A stretch of DNA of 64,000 nucleotides from an uncultured Pseudomonadales bacterium (GTDB taxonomy: Bacteria > Pseudomonadota > Gammaproteobacteria > Pseudomonadales > Azotimanducaceae). The stretch covers positions 930,001 through 994,000 of the forward strand of contig CATOTI010000002.1 in assembly GCA_951813295.1 (NCBI GenBank), written 5' to 3'. The translations under genes and the position numbers were made by a program. The notes beneath the pieces are model-generated. The model was not told where the DNA came from. It ran no database searches and saw only the letters and a list, made by a program, of their open reading frames with translations. Positions 27,350 to 35,484 of the stretch are shown piece after piece. Position 1 is the first letter of the stretch. The number at the start of each line of letters is the position of its first letter.

Positions 27350-29166
27350 TACGGCCGTTCGCCGTCGGCAAAAACGACCCCGAACTGATACTGGAAATCC
27401 CTGGCCGGTGGTGTCCCGAATTCGATCCGAATCGTTTCGCCGTCGCTCGCCCGACCGACACCGCGGGACCACGTGGTCGGTGGCGCCTGCAGATTCTGTC
27501 TCGTTCGGACGATGATCTGCATCGGGCGCGGTAACCCACCCACCCGCGTGATGCGGAACGCGAGCCGGTCCATCGATTCGACGAATCCTTCGATGCGCGG
27601 GACGATCGCATCGGCACGCTCGAGACGGGCTTCGACCCATTGCTCGAACTCGTAGTTCACCGCGCTTAGGTCACAGCCGACCTCTGCGAGGGCGTCCTCC
27701 CACAACGCGCGAGATCCACCCGAACGCGTCGCCGCCGTCGCGAGCCCCACGATCGTTTTTCCCGGCCCGTCGCGACCGCACGCGCGCGCCAACGCCGCGA
27801 CCCATGCCTCGCCGAGCGCGTAGACCGAATCACCGTCGAAGCGTGCGTTGAAAGCCAGACTGTTCGAGAGGTCGGCAAACTCGAGCTCCCAGCGATCCCA
27901 AGCAACCGCGGCCAGGTCTCGAAGCGCTTCGCGTGTTTCGGGAATACCGAGCAGTTCATAAGAGACCCACTCGGCGAGACCTTCGTTGAAGAAGGTCGTC
28001 GCGAGGCCGCGTTCCGACATGCGCCGATCCGCCGTTGCCGTCGCCACGACATGCGTCGCCTCGTGAACCAGCACATGCCGGGCGAGCATCGGATCGCGCA
28101 AGGAGCTTCGATCCATTCGAATCTTGTTCCAGCCGGCGATCCCGAGATGCCCTTCCGCCGCGTCCGTCAGATCCGCCACGACGATGGAGTCATGCTCGGC
28201 ACCCAGCAGATCGAGAGTTCTTTCGAAATCCTGATCAGCGACATCGACGAGTGCGACGACCGCCGCATGATCCTGCTCGAAATAGCGCATCGCGAAGTAG
28301 CCGGTCGTGAGGTCGTTGATCGCCGCTTGCGACGACACGAGGGGAAGCATCGGCACGACGGCCAGTGCCGCGATCGCGAGCACGAGCCCGGTGGCGAACC
28401 CCGCGACCCGCGTGCCCGACGACTGCGCCACGCGTTCGTACCAAGCCTGGTATCGCTCGGCCCGTTTCATCCACAGGAATCCACCCACGATGGCACTCAC
28501 CAACGCAAGACTGCCGTGCAGACGCCAGGCTTCGGCGTTGAGGGTCGGATCGAAGCCCTCGTAGCGAACGAGCCCGAGCGAAGCGATCTCGTATTCGGCC
28601 AGGCTCGGGAACAATCCACCGAAGACGTAGGGCACGAACACCGCCAAGGACAAGACCACCACGCCGAGTCGCCGGAAGAAGCAGGCGAGCACGCCGTAGC
28701 CGAGCCCCACAAGCGAAGAACCGGCGGTGATCGTGAGATGCAGCCACCACGTCAACCAGGAAAAGACCTCGGCGCCAATCGAGTTGCGCGCAAACCCCGT
28801 GAGACCGTAGGCGAAGAGCGCCAGCGCCAACGAACCGAGAACGACCGCCGCGACGGCCGCGACGACCTTGGCGAGCAACACCTGCCATCGGTCGACGGGT
28901 AATCCCCAGAGGAACTGCAGCGTGCCGTCGTCGGATTCGCGTGGCAGCAGCAGATATGCCGCCATCAGACCGATGAGAACGTGCACGAGCGAGAGGAAGC
29001 TGCCCGACGAAAGCACCGACACGGCGGCCCACGAAGCATCCATGGGTGCCGCGAGCACGAAGTACTGGACGATCCAGACCAGCGCGATCGTCATGAAGAC
29101 GAGCCCGACCGGGATCATCGCGCGGGCGTCTTTGCGGATGAGTTGGAGAAACGCCGCGTTCATCAT
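27319..29166 (-). CDS. ABC-2-type permease fused to a HEATH-motif zinc peptidase domain
   Basis: A 615-residue protein. The N-terminal half has six or so hydrophobic segments (about 20-40, 55-75, 100-125, 145-165, 168-190, 218-235) and resembles an ABC-2 permease; RESDDGTLQFLWGLPVDRW is the cytoplasmic loop seen after the second segment in such permeases. A further membrane segment at 258-278 leads to a soluble gluzincin-like domain with VLVHEATHVV (H368, E369, H372) and FFNEGLAEWVSYEL, whose glutamate would be the third zinc ligand. ATG 29166 overlaps the preceding stop by one base (TGATG). Probably a membrane complex with the two upstream genes. Confidence 0.8.
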   Translation of the reverse strand: MMNAAFLQLIRKDARAMIPVGLVFMTIALVWIVQYFVLAAPMDASWAAVSVLSSGSFLSLVHVLIGLMAAYLLLPRESDDGTLQFLWGLPVDRWQVLLAKVVAAVAAVVLGSLALALFAYGLTGFARNSIGAEVFSWLTWWLHLTITAGSSLVGLGYGVLACFFRRLGVVVLSLAVFVPYVFGGLFPSLAEYEIASLGLVRYEGFDPTLNAEAWRLHGSLALVSAIVGGFLWMKRAERYQAWYERVAQSSGTRVAGFATGLVLAIAALAVVPMLPLVSSQAAINDLTTGYFAMRYFEQDHAAVVALVDVADQDFERTLDLLGAEHDSIVVADLTDAAEGHLGIAGWNKIRMDRSSLRDPMLARHVLVHEATHVVATATADRRMSERGLATTFFNEGLAEWVSYELLGIPETREALRDLAAVAWDRWELEFADLSNSLAFNARFDGDSVYALGEAWVAALARACGRDGPGKTIVGLATAATRSGGSRALWEDALAEVGCDLSAVNYEFEQWVEARLERADAIVPRIEGFVESMDRLAFRITRVGGLPRPMQIIVRTRQNLQAPPTTWSRGVGRASDGETIRIEFGTPPARDFQYQFGVVFADGERPYYERWRNASP

Positions 29167-31049
29167 CACGGCATCTCGAACGCCGTCGCGGCATAGCGCA
29201 GCGGCTGGCCCAGCAGAGGATGCTCACATTCGATTGCGGCGAGCACGCGCGTCCCCGTGCCGTACACATTCTCGACCACATGCGAGAACGACGTGCCCTC
29301 GGGAATGATCTCCTCATCGGTCATCGCTTGACGCACCACCTGGCTCGGCACCGGAGAGGTGGGCGAGTGCAGCGCTCGACAGTCGAGCAGTGGATGGAAC
29401 GGCTCGCGTGCAATGCCGGAAAACCAGATCCCGCTACCACCCGTCGCGAGCCGCAGAGGCGCGATGTCGACCCGCACACCAATGATCTCTTGGAGCAAGC
29501 CCTGGTAAGGCTCGCGTTCTGAAAAAGTCTCGAGCCAACGATCCCATTCGACGACAAACGTTTCGAAATCGACATCTTCCGCCTCGAACGCGGCCGAGAC
29601 CGGATTCGCCAGCGCATCGAACCAGTCTCGGACATCGTCGTTCGACCGGCGCGCAAAGAGGGTCTTCGCGACCCTGGCGAGGGTCTCGCCGCCATGCTCG
29701 CGGGCGAGAAAACGCCATCCCGTCGTCGCCAGTGCCATCGCCGGCATTTCACCGACCGCCGAGGCGACGACATCCCAGCGCTCGAGCGTGCCGGGCGTGA
29801 GGCCAACCCGATTACGCGCCGCGAGCGCTTGGAGAATCAAAGGATCGAATTGCGCGGTCGTGTCGTTGTCGAGCGCCCAGTACTGCGCGAAACCATCGAG
29901 CGCCCAGTGGCGTTCCTCTTGGATCGCCCGCTCGCTCGTTCCCGCCAGCAAGAGCTGGTGGAAGAGGTACTCGCCCATTTCTCGATGTTCAAAATCGCGC
30001 GCCATGAAGTTCGCGCCGATGATGACGCCGTCCTCGTAATCGATTGGCCCTGTCTGGAACTCGTCTCCCTCGAGATTCGCAGCGAGGCTCACACGCGCCG
30101 ATAGATTCGAATCGATCCCCGTGGTCTCGATGAATGAACGCATGCGTGGGTCGAGATATCGCATGAGCGCATTGGCCCGCTCGATCAACCGGTCGTCGAG
30201 AAAGAGAATCTCGACATTGGCGGCGGTGTTCTTGAGCACCTTGTCCGATTGGAAGCGCACCGGCGGCGCATCCGGGCGCGGATTGCTCAGAAGCCACGCC
30301 CCACCCACGACCCCGACCACCACAAAAATGGCCATGCGCTCGCGGCGCAACATGGGTCGACTGAGCGTCTCCATGAACGAACCCTCGCGTGCGAGCGCGA
30401 TCCCGAAGCCGAGCGCCGTCGCGATCACCGTAGAAACGAACGTTTCAAACACGGCCGTCCAGGGGAAGTGGCTGCGCTCGAACGGAAAGGTCGACGGATC
30501 GAGTAACGCGAACGGACCAAATCGGTGCATCTCGAAAGCGGTCATCGAATCCAGGAGGCGCACCAGGACCACCGCGCCCAGCAGGACGGCCACGCGCCAT
30601 CGACCCAGCATGCCGAAGGCGAAAGCGACACCCCAGATGAAGAGGGTGAAGAGAAAAAGCCGCGTGAGCATGATCGCGACAAAACGGGAGCCGATCGGCT
30701 CGCTCTGACTCGCGTCGATCACGGCGAAGAGCCAGACCGCAATCGCGATCACCATCAAAACAGCGAACCCGAGGACGAACTTCACGATCTCGAAGGCGCC
30801 GTAGGTTTGCGGTAGTGCCTCGACGAATTGCCGCGTTCGCTGAAAGTAATCGAGCACGATCATGCGGTATGCCAGGAAGAGCGCGATCGCGATGAGCACC
30901 GTCCGGGTGAAGAGCGGTACCGAATCGAGCTCCGAGAGCACGCCACCCGTGAGATTGAGTACCTGGCTCTGGACGTAGTAGACCGCAAACGCGGCGAGCG
31001 CGAGGCCGACGAAGACGAAGCCGTGCTGACGCAGCTCCTTCGTCAGCAT
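29166..31049 (-). CDS. ABC-2-type permease fused to a degenerate peptidase-like domain
   Basis: A 627-residue paralogue of the downstream permease-peptidase. It has the same plan, MLTKELRQHGFVFVGLALAA and further hydrophobic segments, then a soluble domain. Where the partner has HEATH and NEGLAEW, this protein reads EYLFHQLLLAG and ALDGFAQYWALD, so the zinc and catalytic residues are lost. It is best described as a pseudopeptidase arm. ATG 31049 lies 11 bases after the ATPase stop; a TTG at 31067 is an alternative. With the ATPase and partner permease it would make a heterodimeric exporter-like complex. Confidence 0.77.
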   Translation of the reverse strand: MLTKELRQHGFVFVGLALAAFAVYYVQSQVLNLTGGVLSELDSVPLFTRTVLIAIALFLAYRMIVLDYFQRTRQFVEALPQTYGAFEIVKFVLGFAVLMVIAIAVWLFAVIDASQSEPIGSRFVAIMLTRLFLFTLFIWGVAFAFGMLGRWRVAVLLGAVVLVRLLDSMTAFEMHRFGPFALLDPSTFPFERSHFPWTAVFETFVSTVIATALGFGIALAREGSFMETLSRPMLRRERMAIFVVVGVVGGAWLLSNPRPDAPPVRFQSDKVLKNTAANVEILFLDDRLIERANALMRYLDPRMRSFIETTGIDSNLSARVSLAANLEGDEFQTGPIDYEDGVIIGANFMARDFEHREMGEYLFHQLLLAGTSERAIQEERHWALDGFAQYWALDNDTTAQFDPLILQALAARNRVGLTPGTLERWDVVASAVGEMPAMALATTGWRFLAREHGGETLARVAKTLFARRSNDDVRDWFDALANPVSAAFEAEDVDFETFVVEWDRWLETFSEREPYQGLLQEIIGVRVDIAPLRLATGGSGIWFSGIAREPFHPLLDCRALHSPTSPVPSQVVRQAMTDEEIIPEGTSFSHVVENVYGTGTRVLAAIECEHPLLGQPLRYAATAFEMP

Positions 31050-31059
31050 CGCGGAGATT

Positions 31060-32547
31060 TCAGAGCGCAACCGATCGCCCCACGAGCGCGACGAACGCGT
31101 CTTCCAGACTCGGCGTCTCGAGCCGCCAGTGACTCGGCAGGACGGACCAGTCGACCCCGTCGCCACCATCGAGATAGACGAGGCGGTGGGCGTTCGTATC
31201 CCGGTCACTCAAGACGCGAATCGTGGGGTCCACCGCGAGAGATTCACCGGACGGAACGACCGCCCGGCGAACGCGAAATCGCAGTGCCTCGAGCGTACCC
31301 TCGAAGATCATCCGACCCTCGTCCACGATCCCGACCCGGTCTGCCGCGAGCTCGATCTCATCGATCAAATGCGTCGAAAACACTGTGGTACGGCCGGCTC
31401 GTCGGCTGGCATCGACGACTAACTGGATGAACTCACGCCGCGCCACCGCGTCCATGCCGGCCGTCGGCTCGTCGAGCACGAGCACTTCCGGGCGATGCGC
31501 GAGCGCCAAGGACAACGCGAGTTTCGCCTCCATGCCGCCGGAAAACGTCGAGAGTTTCTGATCCTTCGGCACCTCCAGGAGGTCGAGCAAACGCGGATAT
31601 TCGGCCGCATCCCACGTCGGATAAAAACCCGCGACGAATCCGCCGATCGAGACAGCGTCCATCCAGCCGTAAAAGTTCTGCTTCTGCGCCACATAGCCGA
31701 TCCGCCGACGAAGCGGGGTCGCGTCACCGACCATCGGCGCGCCCGCGAGCGACATCTCGCCCGTGTCGATGCCAATGATGCCCATCACTGCCTTGAGCGC
31801 CGTCGACTTGCCGGCGCCGTTCTTACCCAGAAAGCCGTAGATCTCCCCAGCACCCACGGCGACGTTCAGCCCGTCGAGCGCGGTGTGCAGGCCGTACTTC
31901 TTCGAAACGTCCTCAAGAACGAGCGCCGGCGGCGACGTTTCGCGTTTGAGAATTCGTGCCAGCTCCTGAACGCTTTGTGCCTCGACGTCAAAACCCACCG
32001 CATGGATGCCGACTGACGCCGCGGCCGCCACGTTGGCGGGCGAATCGTCGATGAAGAGGACCTCCTCGGCGGCACACCCGCAAACATCGAGCAGCCGTTC
32101 GAAGAAGCGCTGATCCGGTTTGCGCGCACCGACCTCGTAAGAAAGCGCCGCACCATCGAAGAGATCGGCGTAACCGAGCTCGTCCCACATGTAGCGGCCG
32201 CGCGAATCATCCTGGTTCGTCGCCAGAACGACCTGTATTCCGGCGGCACGCTGTTCCTTGATGAGCTCGACGACGCCTTCATGCACGGTGACCTCGTGGC
32301 CCATCGACACGAACGACGCGAGTGGTGTCGCGACACCCCATCGCTCGAGCACGGGCGCAATCGCTTCACCAAACGAGAGTTCGCCGACGAGGCTCGGCGC
32401 GGCGGATGCAAAGAAATCATCGCCAAACGCCTGCGCATCCGCCGGGTCGCCGTCGAAGAGGGCCGCGAGCCGTTCCCGCCAAAAGAACGGCGTCGACTGC
32501 ACCACCCCATCCGCGTCGAAGGCGATCGCCTTAATCACTCGGTCCAC
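31060..32547 (-). CDS. HAD hydrolase fused to an ABC transporter ATPase
   Basis: A 495-residue two-domain protein. Residues 1-200 are a HAD phosphatase: IAFDADGVV (D11, D13), VVLATNQ (T110), ARKPD (K143) and LFIDDSPANV (D167, D168). Residues 208-495 are an ABC ATPase: Walker A GKNGAGKST (241-249), FSGGMEAKLALSLALAH signature and VLVLDEPTAGMD. Both active sites look complete. No stop or start separates the domains, so this is a genuine fusion in this sequence. The GTG start at 32547 has AAGGA about 10 bases upstream. It begins 21 bases after the O-antigen ligase stop and heads the two permease genes. Confidence 0.85.
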   Translation of the reverse strand: MDRVIKAIAFDADGVVQSTPFFWRERLAALFDGDPADAQAFGDDFFASAAPSLVGELSFGEAIAPVLERWGVATPLASFVSMGHEVTVHEGVVELIKEQRAAGIQVVLATNQDDSRGRYMWDELGYADLFDGAALSYEVGARKPDQRFFERLLDVCGCAAEEVLFIDDSPANVAAAASVGIHAVGFDVEAQSVQELARILKRETSPPALVLEDVSKKYGLHTALDGLNVAVGAGEIYGFLGKNGAGKSTALKAVMGIIGIDTGEMSLAGAPMVGDATPLRRRIGYVAQKQNFYGWMDAVSIGGFVAGFYPTWDAAEYPRLLDLLEVPKDQKLSTFSGGMEAKLALSLALAHRPEVLVLDEPTAGMDAVARREFIQLVVDASRRAGRTTVFSTHLIDEIELAADRVGIVDEGRMIFEGTLEALRFRVRRAVVPSGESLAVDPTIRVLSDRDTNAHRLVYLDGGDGVDWSVLPSHWRLETPSLEDAFVALVGRSVAL

Positions 32548-32568
32548 CTGAAAAGCTGTCCTTTCGAA

Positions 32569-33777
32569 TCATTGAAACCGCCCGCTGAAGCGGCGTGCAT
32601 CCCGAAGTACCGGCGCGTTCGACAAACCGACCGCAATCGCGATCGGCAACCAGAACAAGAGCCACACCCAACCGATCTTGTCGACGAGCGATGCGCCGTC
32701 CAAGAAGAAGCCGGGTAAACCGACCGCGAGGACCGCGATCGCGAGCTTCGCTTCCGCGCGCGCGTACTGCTCGAAGAGAACGCGTAACGCCCCAAAAAGC
32801 ACGATCACAAGCAGCAGAACGCCGACGAGCCCGCCTTCGAAGAAAACGGCCAGATAGATGTTATGTGGATGCAGCATCGTGTAGCCGTCGATGACCACTG
32901 CCGTAGACGCCAACGCCCCCATACCGAACCACCACGCGCCCTCCGCGGCCAGTCGCGCGACCAACATCGTCCAGATGTCGAACCGGAAGCTATCGCCGCG
33001 CGGCAACAACCCCTCGGCGAGAGCCGGCGACAGGACAACCGCGGCCGCAAAGACGAGACCGAACGCGATAACGATCGCGAGCAACACCGCCACGAACCGA
33101 CGCGGAGTCTCGAAACGGTGGGCAAAGAAGAGCGCCATGCAACCGATGACGAGCGACGCGATCGCGTTTCGTGAACCTGATAACAGAACCGCCACACCCA
33201 GCACGCCCGCGCAAAGAAAATGAAGCCAACGCCAACGGCCGGCGTCACGCACCGACGCCAACAAACACACCAGCGCGACGGCGAACACCATTGCGGCTTC
33301 GACATGCGTATCGAGCTGTCCCAACCCCGCGAGCCGTCCATCGGTCGGCCGCTCGATCGCGAACATCACGAGTGCTATGAACGCGGCGACGGCGCCGAAG
33401 AATCCGAAAACAACCGTCAAACGCTCACGGAACCAATCGACGCGGAAGCACTCGGCGACCGCGACGATGAACGTGAGAACCAGAAGACTGCGAATCCCCT
33501 GTGACAACGCCGCCCGCGCGCCCCAGGGCTCCGACCAGAGGCTCGACGCCGCGAGATAAGCGAGTAGTACGGCGCTCGCCAGAAAGGTCCAGTCCTCAAA
33601 AAGCGCCGACCAGTGCTTGAGCCCGTAGATCACGTAGGCCGCCAGCAGGTACGTCGCAAAACTCGACGCGCTCTGCGACGTCAGCACGAACATCGACGCG
33701 AGGGAGAAGACGAGCAACGCGGCCGAGATCGGCACGCGATACTCGATCAACGACTCACGCAGCGACAACGTCGCCAT
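32569..33777 (-). CDS. O-antigen ligase / polymerase family membrane protein
   Basis: A 402-residue polytopic membrane protein with about 10-12 hydrophobic segments and a large periplasmic loop. Landmarks: LSGSRNAIASLVIGCMALFF and MLHPHNIYLAVFFEGGL, where HPHN is the conserved histidine motif of WaaL/Wzy-like proteins. It would ligate or polymerise undecaprenyl-linked glycan at the periplasmic face, fitting the polysaccharide genes on its left. Starts ATG 33777 or GTG 33780 are adjacent and cannot be separated. It precedes the HAD-ABC gene closely, suggesting one transcript. Confidence 0.85.
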   Translation of the reverse strand: MATLSLRESLIEYRVPISAALLVFSLASMFVLTSQSASSFATYLLAAYVIYGLKHWSALFEDWTFLASAVLLAYLAASSLWSEPWGARAALSQGIRSLLVLTFIVAVAECFRVDWFRERLTVVFGFFGAVAAFIALVMFAIERPTDGRLAGLGQLDTHVEAAMVFAVALVCLLASVRDAGRWRWLHFLCAGVLGVAVLLSGSRNAIASLVIGCMALFFAHRFETPRRFVAVLLAIVIAFGLVFAAAVVLSPALAEGLLPRGDSFRFDIWTMLVARLAAEGAWWFGMGALASTAVVIDGYTMLHPHNIYLAVFFEGGLVGVLLLVIVLFGALRVLFEQYARAEAKLAIAVLAVGLPGFFLDGASLVDKIGWVWLLFWLPIAIAVGLSNAPVLRDARRFSGRFQ

Positions 33778-33802
33778 CACCAGATCTCGACGCGCCGTTC
33801 AA

Positions 33803-34831
33803 TCAAGCGAAAAGCACCTCGCAACCGGTACCCGTAAGAAAATCATCCACCCACGCCCGATCGACAGGATCGAGCCGCGCCCGTTCCTGTCGCACCCAGT
33901 TGAGCGTTTTCGCCTGATACGGAAACGGCTCCTGCGACCAGCGTGCGCCGTCCACCGTCGCTTCGACCGCATCCGCGCCCGAATTCACGGCGGCCGCGTT
34001 GGCAAGCATCACCGGCGCATAAACGCGTCCGACCTCGGCAAATAGATCCTTGAGCGTCATCGGTACCGCCTCACGCGAAACCCATTCGTCGGACGTCACA
34101 TCGAGGCCCGACAAGTCTTCTACGACACTCACCCAAGCACAGACGCGCGGCGCGATCCGCCGAGCCACCGCCTCGGGCGTCGGATCGGTATGCGTCAACT
34201 GGGTCAACTGACCGAAGATCGCGAAATCGCTCGACGCAGGACGCGCACCGAAACAATACGGACCGTTGTTCATCTGCGCGGACAACAACAGAAGTAAACG
34301 TTCATAACTCGATTCGATGATCGGGCCCGTCGTTTCGTTGCTCCCGACCACGTACAACCGTTCGATCTGGCGACGCCGAACGAACTCGGCGCGCGGCGCA
34401 ATCGTCTCGTCATCGGCGGCCAGATCCCCCCAACGCGGCAGGATCTCACCCGCGTGCGCGATGTCCGCCTCATACGCCCACCGATAGTGGAACATCGCCT
34501 TCGTCAGCCACTCGTCACCGTAGTCCTCGAGCAGGTAGTTCAAGAACGCGAGCGCCGGATCCGACGGAATCACAGAACGCGACATCACCTCACCTTCGAG
34601 AAAACGAACGATCGGCGTCGAATCCGTCACCGCCTCGATCTCCCCGTCGTCATTCTCGAAGTAGAACGTCGGGATCAGCCGCACCTTCGGTGCCGGCAAC
34701 CCCCGCGCTTCCGCCTGCTCACGAATCAACAACTGATAGGCAATCCGGCGATACCGGAGGATCGCGATCATCTTGCGCGTATACGGCGAACCCGGCGCCC
34801 CGTTGACCTGAACCGGTTGTACCAAACGCAT
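33803..34831 (-). CDS. Glutathione S-transferase family protein
   Basis: A 342-residue GST-fold protein. The N-terminal thioredoxin-like half has NGAPGSPYTRKMIAILRYRR with the usual catalytic-loop position, and LIPTFYF followed by VTDSTPIVRFLE (the cis-proline and Glu/Asp-Ser glutathione-binding segments). The C-terminal half is all helical, with GARPASSDFAIFGQLTQL. It is longer than most GSTs. ATG 34831 is chosen for GGAG 7 bases upstream; further upstream in-frame codons run into the tRNA promoter and are rejected. Substrate unknown. Confidence 0.85.
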   Translation of the reverse strand: MRLVQPVQVNGAPGSPYTRKMIAILRYRRIAYQLLIREQAEARGLPAPKVRLIPTFYFENDDGEIEAVTDSTPIVRFLEGEVMSRSVIPSDPALAFLNYLLEDYGDEWLTKAMFHYRWAYEADIAHAGEILPRWGDLAADDETIAPRAEFVRRRQIERLYVVGSNETTGPIIESSYERLLLLLSAQMNNGPYCFGARPASSDFAIFGQLTQLTHTDPTPEAVARRIAPRVCAWVSVVEDLSGLDVTSDEWVSREAVPMTLKDLFAEVGRVYAPVMLANAAAVNSGADAVEATVDGARWSQEPFPYQAKTLNWVRQERARLDPVDRAWVDDFLTGTGCEVLFA

Positions 34832-34960
34832 CGCCCACTCCGTATTTCCAGCCGAGTCAGAAGGATGAAGAAGACCCGTACTCACCATCCCCATGGTAGG
34901 CCAACGACGCCCACGCGGCGTGACAAAAAAAGCCGCGCAGGCCGTCGACACACCACCAAG

Positions 34961-34990
34961 TTGAAGCCGCCGACACTCGCAACCTACACT
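34961..34990 (+). promoter_or_regulatory. Sigma-70 promoter for the intron-containing tRNA
   Basis: TTGAAG (34961-34966), an 18-base spacer and TACACT (34985-34990). The bases between the -10 and the tRNA are very GC rich (CGCCCGCAC), as in stringently controlled stable-RNA promoters. The predicted start site at about 34997 is just before the tRNA 5' end at 35000. Confidence 0.55.
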
Positions 34991-34999
34991 CGCCCGCAC

Positions 35000-35341
35000 G
35001 GGCCTATAGCTCAATTGGTTAGAGCAGTGGACTCATCAAAAAGGTGCGCTGTCGTCGCGAGGCGGCAGATGAACGGGATGAATTCAGGGAAACCGTCGGC
35101 GTAAGGAATCAAAACGCGCCACGGCAATCCTGAGCCAAGCCGCCGGTACACCGGCGGAAGGTGCAGAGACTACCTGAGGGCTGAAGCGGCACGCCAAGCG
35201 CGCCACCTCGAGCGCCCTTAATGACAGGCCAGAGCGTCCCGCATCTCGCAAGCCGAGATGAAGAGATAGTCCGCGCCCAGGGGAAACCCCGGGAGACCGC
35301 GAATCCATTGGTTCCAGGTTCGAGTCCTGGTGGGCCCACCA
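35000..35341 (+). tRNA. tRNA with anticodon CAU (probably tRNA-Ile2), interrupted by a group I intron
   Basis: Exons 35000-35036 and 35302-35341 join to a 77-nt tRNA including encoded CCA. Acceptor stem GGGCCTA pairs with TGGGCCC, the D arm is GCTC...GAGC, the anticodon stem is GTGGA with TCCAT, the loop is CTCATAA giving anticodon CAT (35034-35036), and the T arm is CCAGG TTCGAGT CCTGG. The initiator-type acceptor mismatch is absent, so it is not fMet. The acceptor and T-arm sequence fits the proteobacterial tRNA-Ile2 whose C34 is changed to lysidine by TilS; elongator Met is the alternative. The 265-base interruption lies directly after anticodon position 36. Confidence 0.9.
35037..35301 (+). 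ncRNA. Group I intron, IC3-like, in the tRNA anticodon loop
   Basis: A 265-nt intron with a readable group I core. P1: exon CAU pairs with internal guide GTG (35044-35046), placing a U-G pair at the 5' splice site. P2: CTGTCGTC (35049-35056) with GGCGGCAG around a GCGA loop. Core block GGCAATCCTGAGCCAAGC (35123-35140). P5: CCGCCGG (35140-35146) with CCGGCGG. The GGTGCAGAGACTA block (35160-35172) supplies P7 GACTA (35168-35172), pairing with TAGTC (35267-35271). P8: CATCTCG with CGAGATG (35242-35260). P9: GGGGAAACCCC. The intron ends in G35301. There is no internal endonuclease gene. These blocks match the class known from cyanobacterial tRNA-Leu and Azoarcus tRNA-Ile introns. Confidence 0.92.
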
Positions 35342-35484
35342 ATTTACCCCTTCAAAATCAAACAGTTAACGATCTTGTACTCCAAACTTCGCGGAGATTG
35401 TGCGGAGAACGTGGCGTTGTCGCGGTGGTAACGGAAGGCCGCGATCGAGTGTTGATCGTCACGGTGATGGAGGTCTACAAATGA
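35342..35484 (+). pseudogene. Possible truncated toxin-like gene remnant
   Basis: The frame ending at 35484 is open through the tRNA 3' end and encodes, after base 35400, GERGVVAVVTEGRDRVLIVT, which reads like the C-terminal beta strands of a small toxin-type protein (DUF4258-like). No credible start with a ribosome binding site exists. Its TGA overlaps the next ATG by 4 bases, an arrangement common in toxin-antitoxin pairs. It looks like the 3' remnant of a gene cut at the tRNA end. The family assignment is weak. Confidence 0.35.

Noticed and set aside
28051..28902. A 283-codon plus-strand frame opposite the permease-peptidase
   Set aside because: Histidine/arginine/aspartate-rich shadow; the minus strand has membrane segments and HEATH.
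35084..35484. Protein-coding frames across the tRNA intron on both strands
   Set aside because: These bases are explained by the tRNA exons and intron secondary structure; the frames show no homing endonuclease motif such as LAGLIDADG or GIY-YIG.
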